The notes below the pieces were generated by a model. That model was not told the origin of the DNA, did not search any database, and saw only the letters and a program-made list of their open reading frames with translations. Position numbers and translations under genes: made by a program. Shown here piece by piece: positions 5,563-5,839 of a stretch of DNA of 5,839 nucleotides. The first letter of the stretch is position 1. Every line of letters begins with the position of its first letter. The stretch covers positions 1-5,839 of the forward strand of contig CAMBPA010000100.1 of the NCBI GenBank assembly GCA_945869355.1, given 5' to 3'. Source of the DNA: Bordetella parapertussis. Lineage in GTDB: Bacteria; Pseudomonadota; Gammaproteobacteria; Burkholderiales; Burkholderiaceae_B.

Positions 5563-5839
5563 TCAATTCACCTTTTGGGTCGTCGTTTTTTCTTCTAAGG
5601 CATTCAGGAGGGCGCTGAGTAATTGATTGAGCTCTGCGCTCATTAAAGTCATGTCACTGTCAAACTTTTCGGCCTCATGATCGATGTCAGACTGTTCTGT
5701 CTCGTCTAGGACGTCCTGAGGCGCGACTCTCTTGATATCTAGATTTTCGGTTAGTACGAAGGACACGCGATCATTCCAGGTAAGCGCTAGGCGTGTGCAT
5801 TGCTTGCCGTTTCTGATGTGTTTGTCGATGTCTTCGGAG
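5563..5839 (-). CDS. rdgC: RdgC, recombination-associated protein (C-terminal part)
   Basis: The frame is open from the window edge to a TGA at 5565-5563, giving the last 91 residues of a protein normally about 300 long; the start lies to the right, outside the window. The segment begins SEDIDKHIRNGKQCTRLAL, then TWNDRVSFVLTENLDIKR, and later HEAEKFDSDMTLMSAELNQL. This matches in order the end of E. coli RdgC ([20 protein letters not shown], then FDADFILMTGELAALI). RdgC forms a ring-shaped dimer that binds double-stranded DNA without sequence specificity and limits RecA filament activity, aiding survival when replication restart is defective; it is nucleoid-associated. A GTG at 5766 could be mistaken for the start of a 67-residue gene, but homology clearly continues upstream. 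The last codons carry the ribosome binding site of the next gene, which starts one base after this stop. Confidence 0.92.
   Translation of the reverse strand, partial: SEDIDKHIRNGKQCTRLALTWNDRVSFVLTENLDIKRVAPQDVLDETEQSDIDHEAEKFDSDMTLMSAELNQLLSALLNALEEKTTTQKVN

Noticed and set aside
5563..5766. A separate 67-residue gene starting at GTG 5766
   Set aside because: RdgC homology continues upstream in the same frame to the window edge, so this is an internal codon.
1..5839. CRISPR arrays, tRNA/rRNA genes, insertion sequences or att sites
   Set aside because: No regularly spaced repeats, cloverleaf sequences, transposase frames or long terminal inverted repeats were seen.

Overview
This looks like an ordinary stretch of proteobacterial chromosome, most likely betaproteobacterial (Burkholderiales-like). 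The best lineage clue is the right edge. The C-terminal 91 residues of RdgC are readable there on the minus strand, RdgC is confined mainly to beta- and gammaproteobacteria, and the wording seen (LALTWNDRVSFVLTE) resembles beta-type RdgC as I remember it. The pyruvate kinase reads more like alphaproteobacterial enzymes, so the assignment is not airtight. I see no transposase, integrase, phage gene, CRISPR array, tRNA or rRNA.

Layout. Bases 1-42 hold the first 14 codons of an unidentified minus-strand gene with a good ribosome binding site. A 123-base divergent intergenic region follows, then pyruvate kinase (166-1617, +). After a 71-base gap with an extended -10 promoter candidate and a small palindrome comes a luciferase-like flavin monooxygenase (1689-2891, +). 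A 127-base gap with a T8 tract and a hairpin leads to an exported-looking SAM-dependent methyltransferase (3019-3876, +). Twenty bases later an APC-family amino-acid/polyamine permease begins (3897-5237, +), probably in the same transcript as the methyltransferase. Only three bases after its stop, and converging on it, ends an unrecognised 106-residue acidic protein (5241-5561, -). That gene starts one base after the stop of rdgC (5563 to beyond the right edge, -), so the two look like a translationally coupled pair.

Function. Pyruvate kinase is central glycolysis. The monooxygenase, methyltransferase and permease do not form an obvious pathway with it or with each other, and none of their substrates can be read from the sequence. 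rdgC encodes a DNA-binding modulator of RecA and replication restart, and its small downstream partner is the least explained gene here. The points most worth following up are this small gene and the methyltransferase that carries a signal peptide. I did not find convincing evidence of a previously undescribed multi-gene system.
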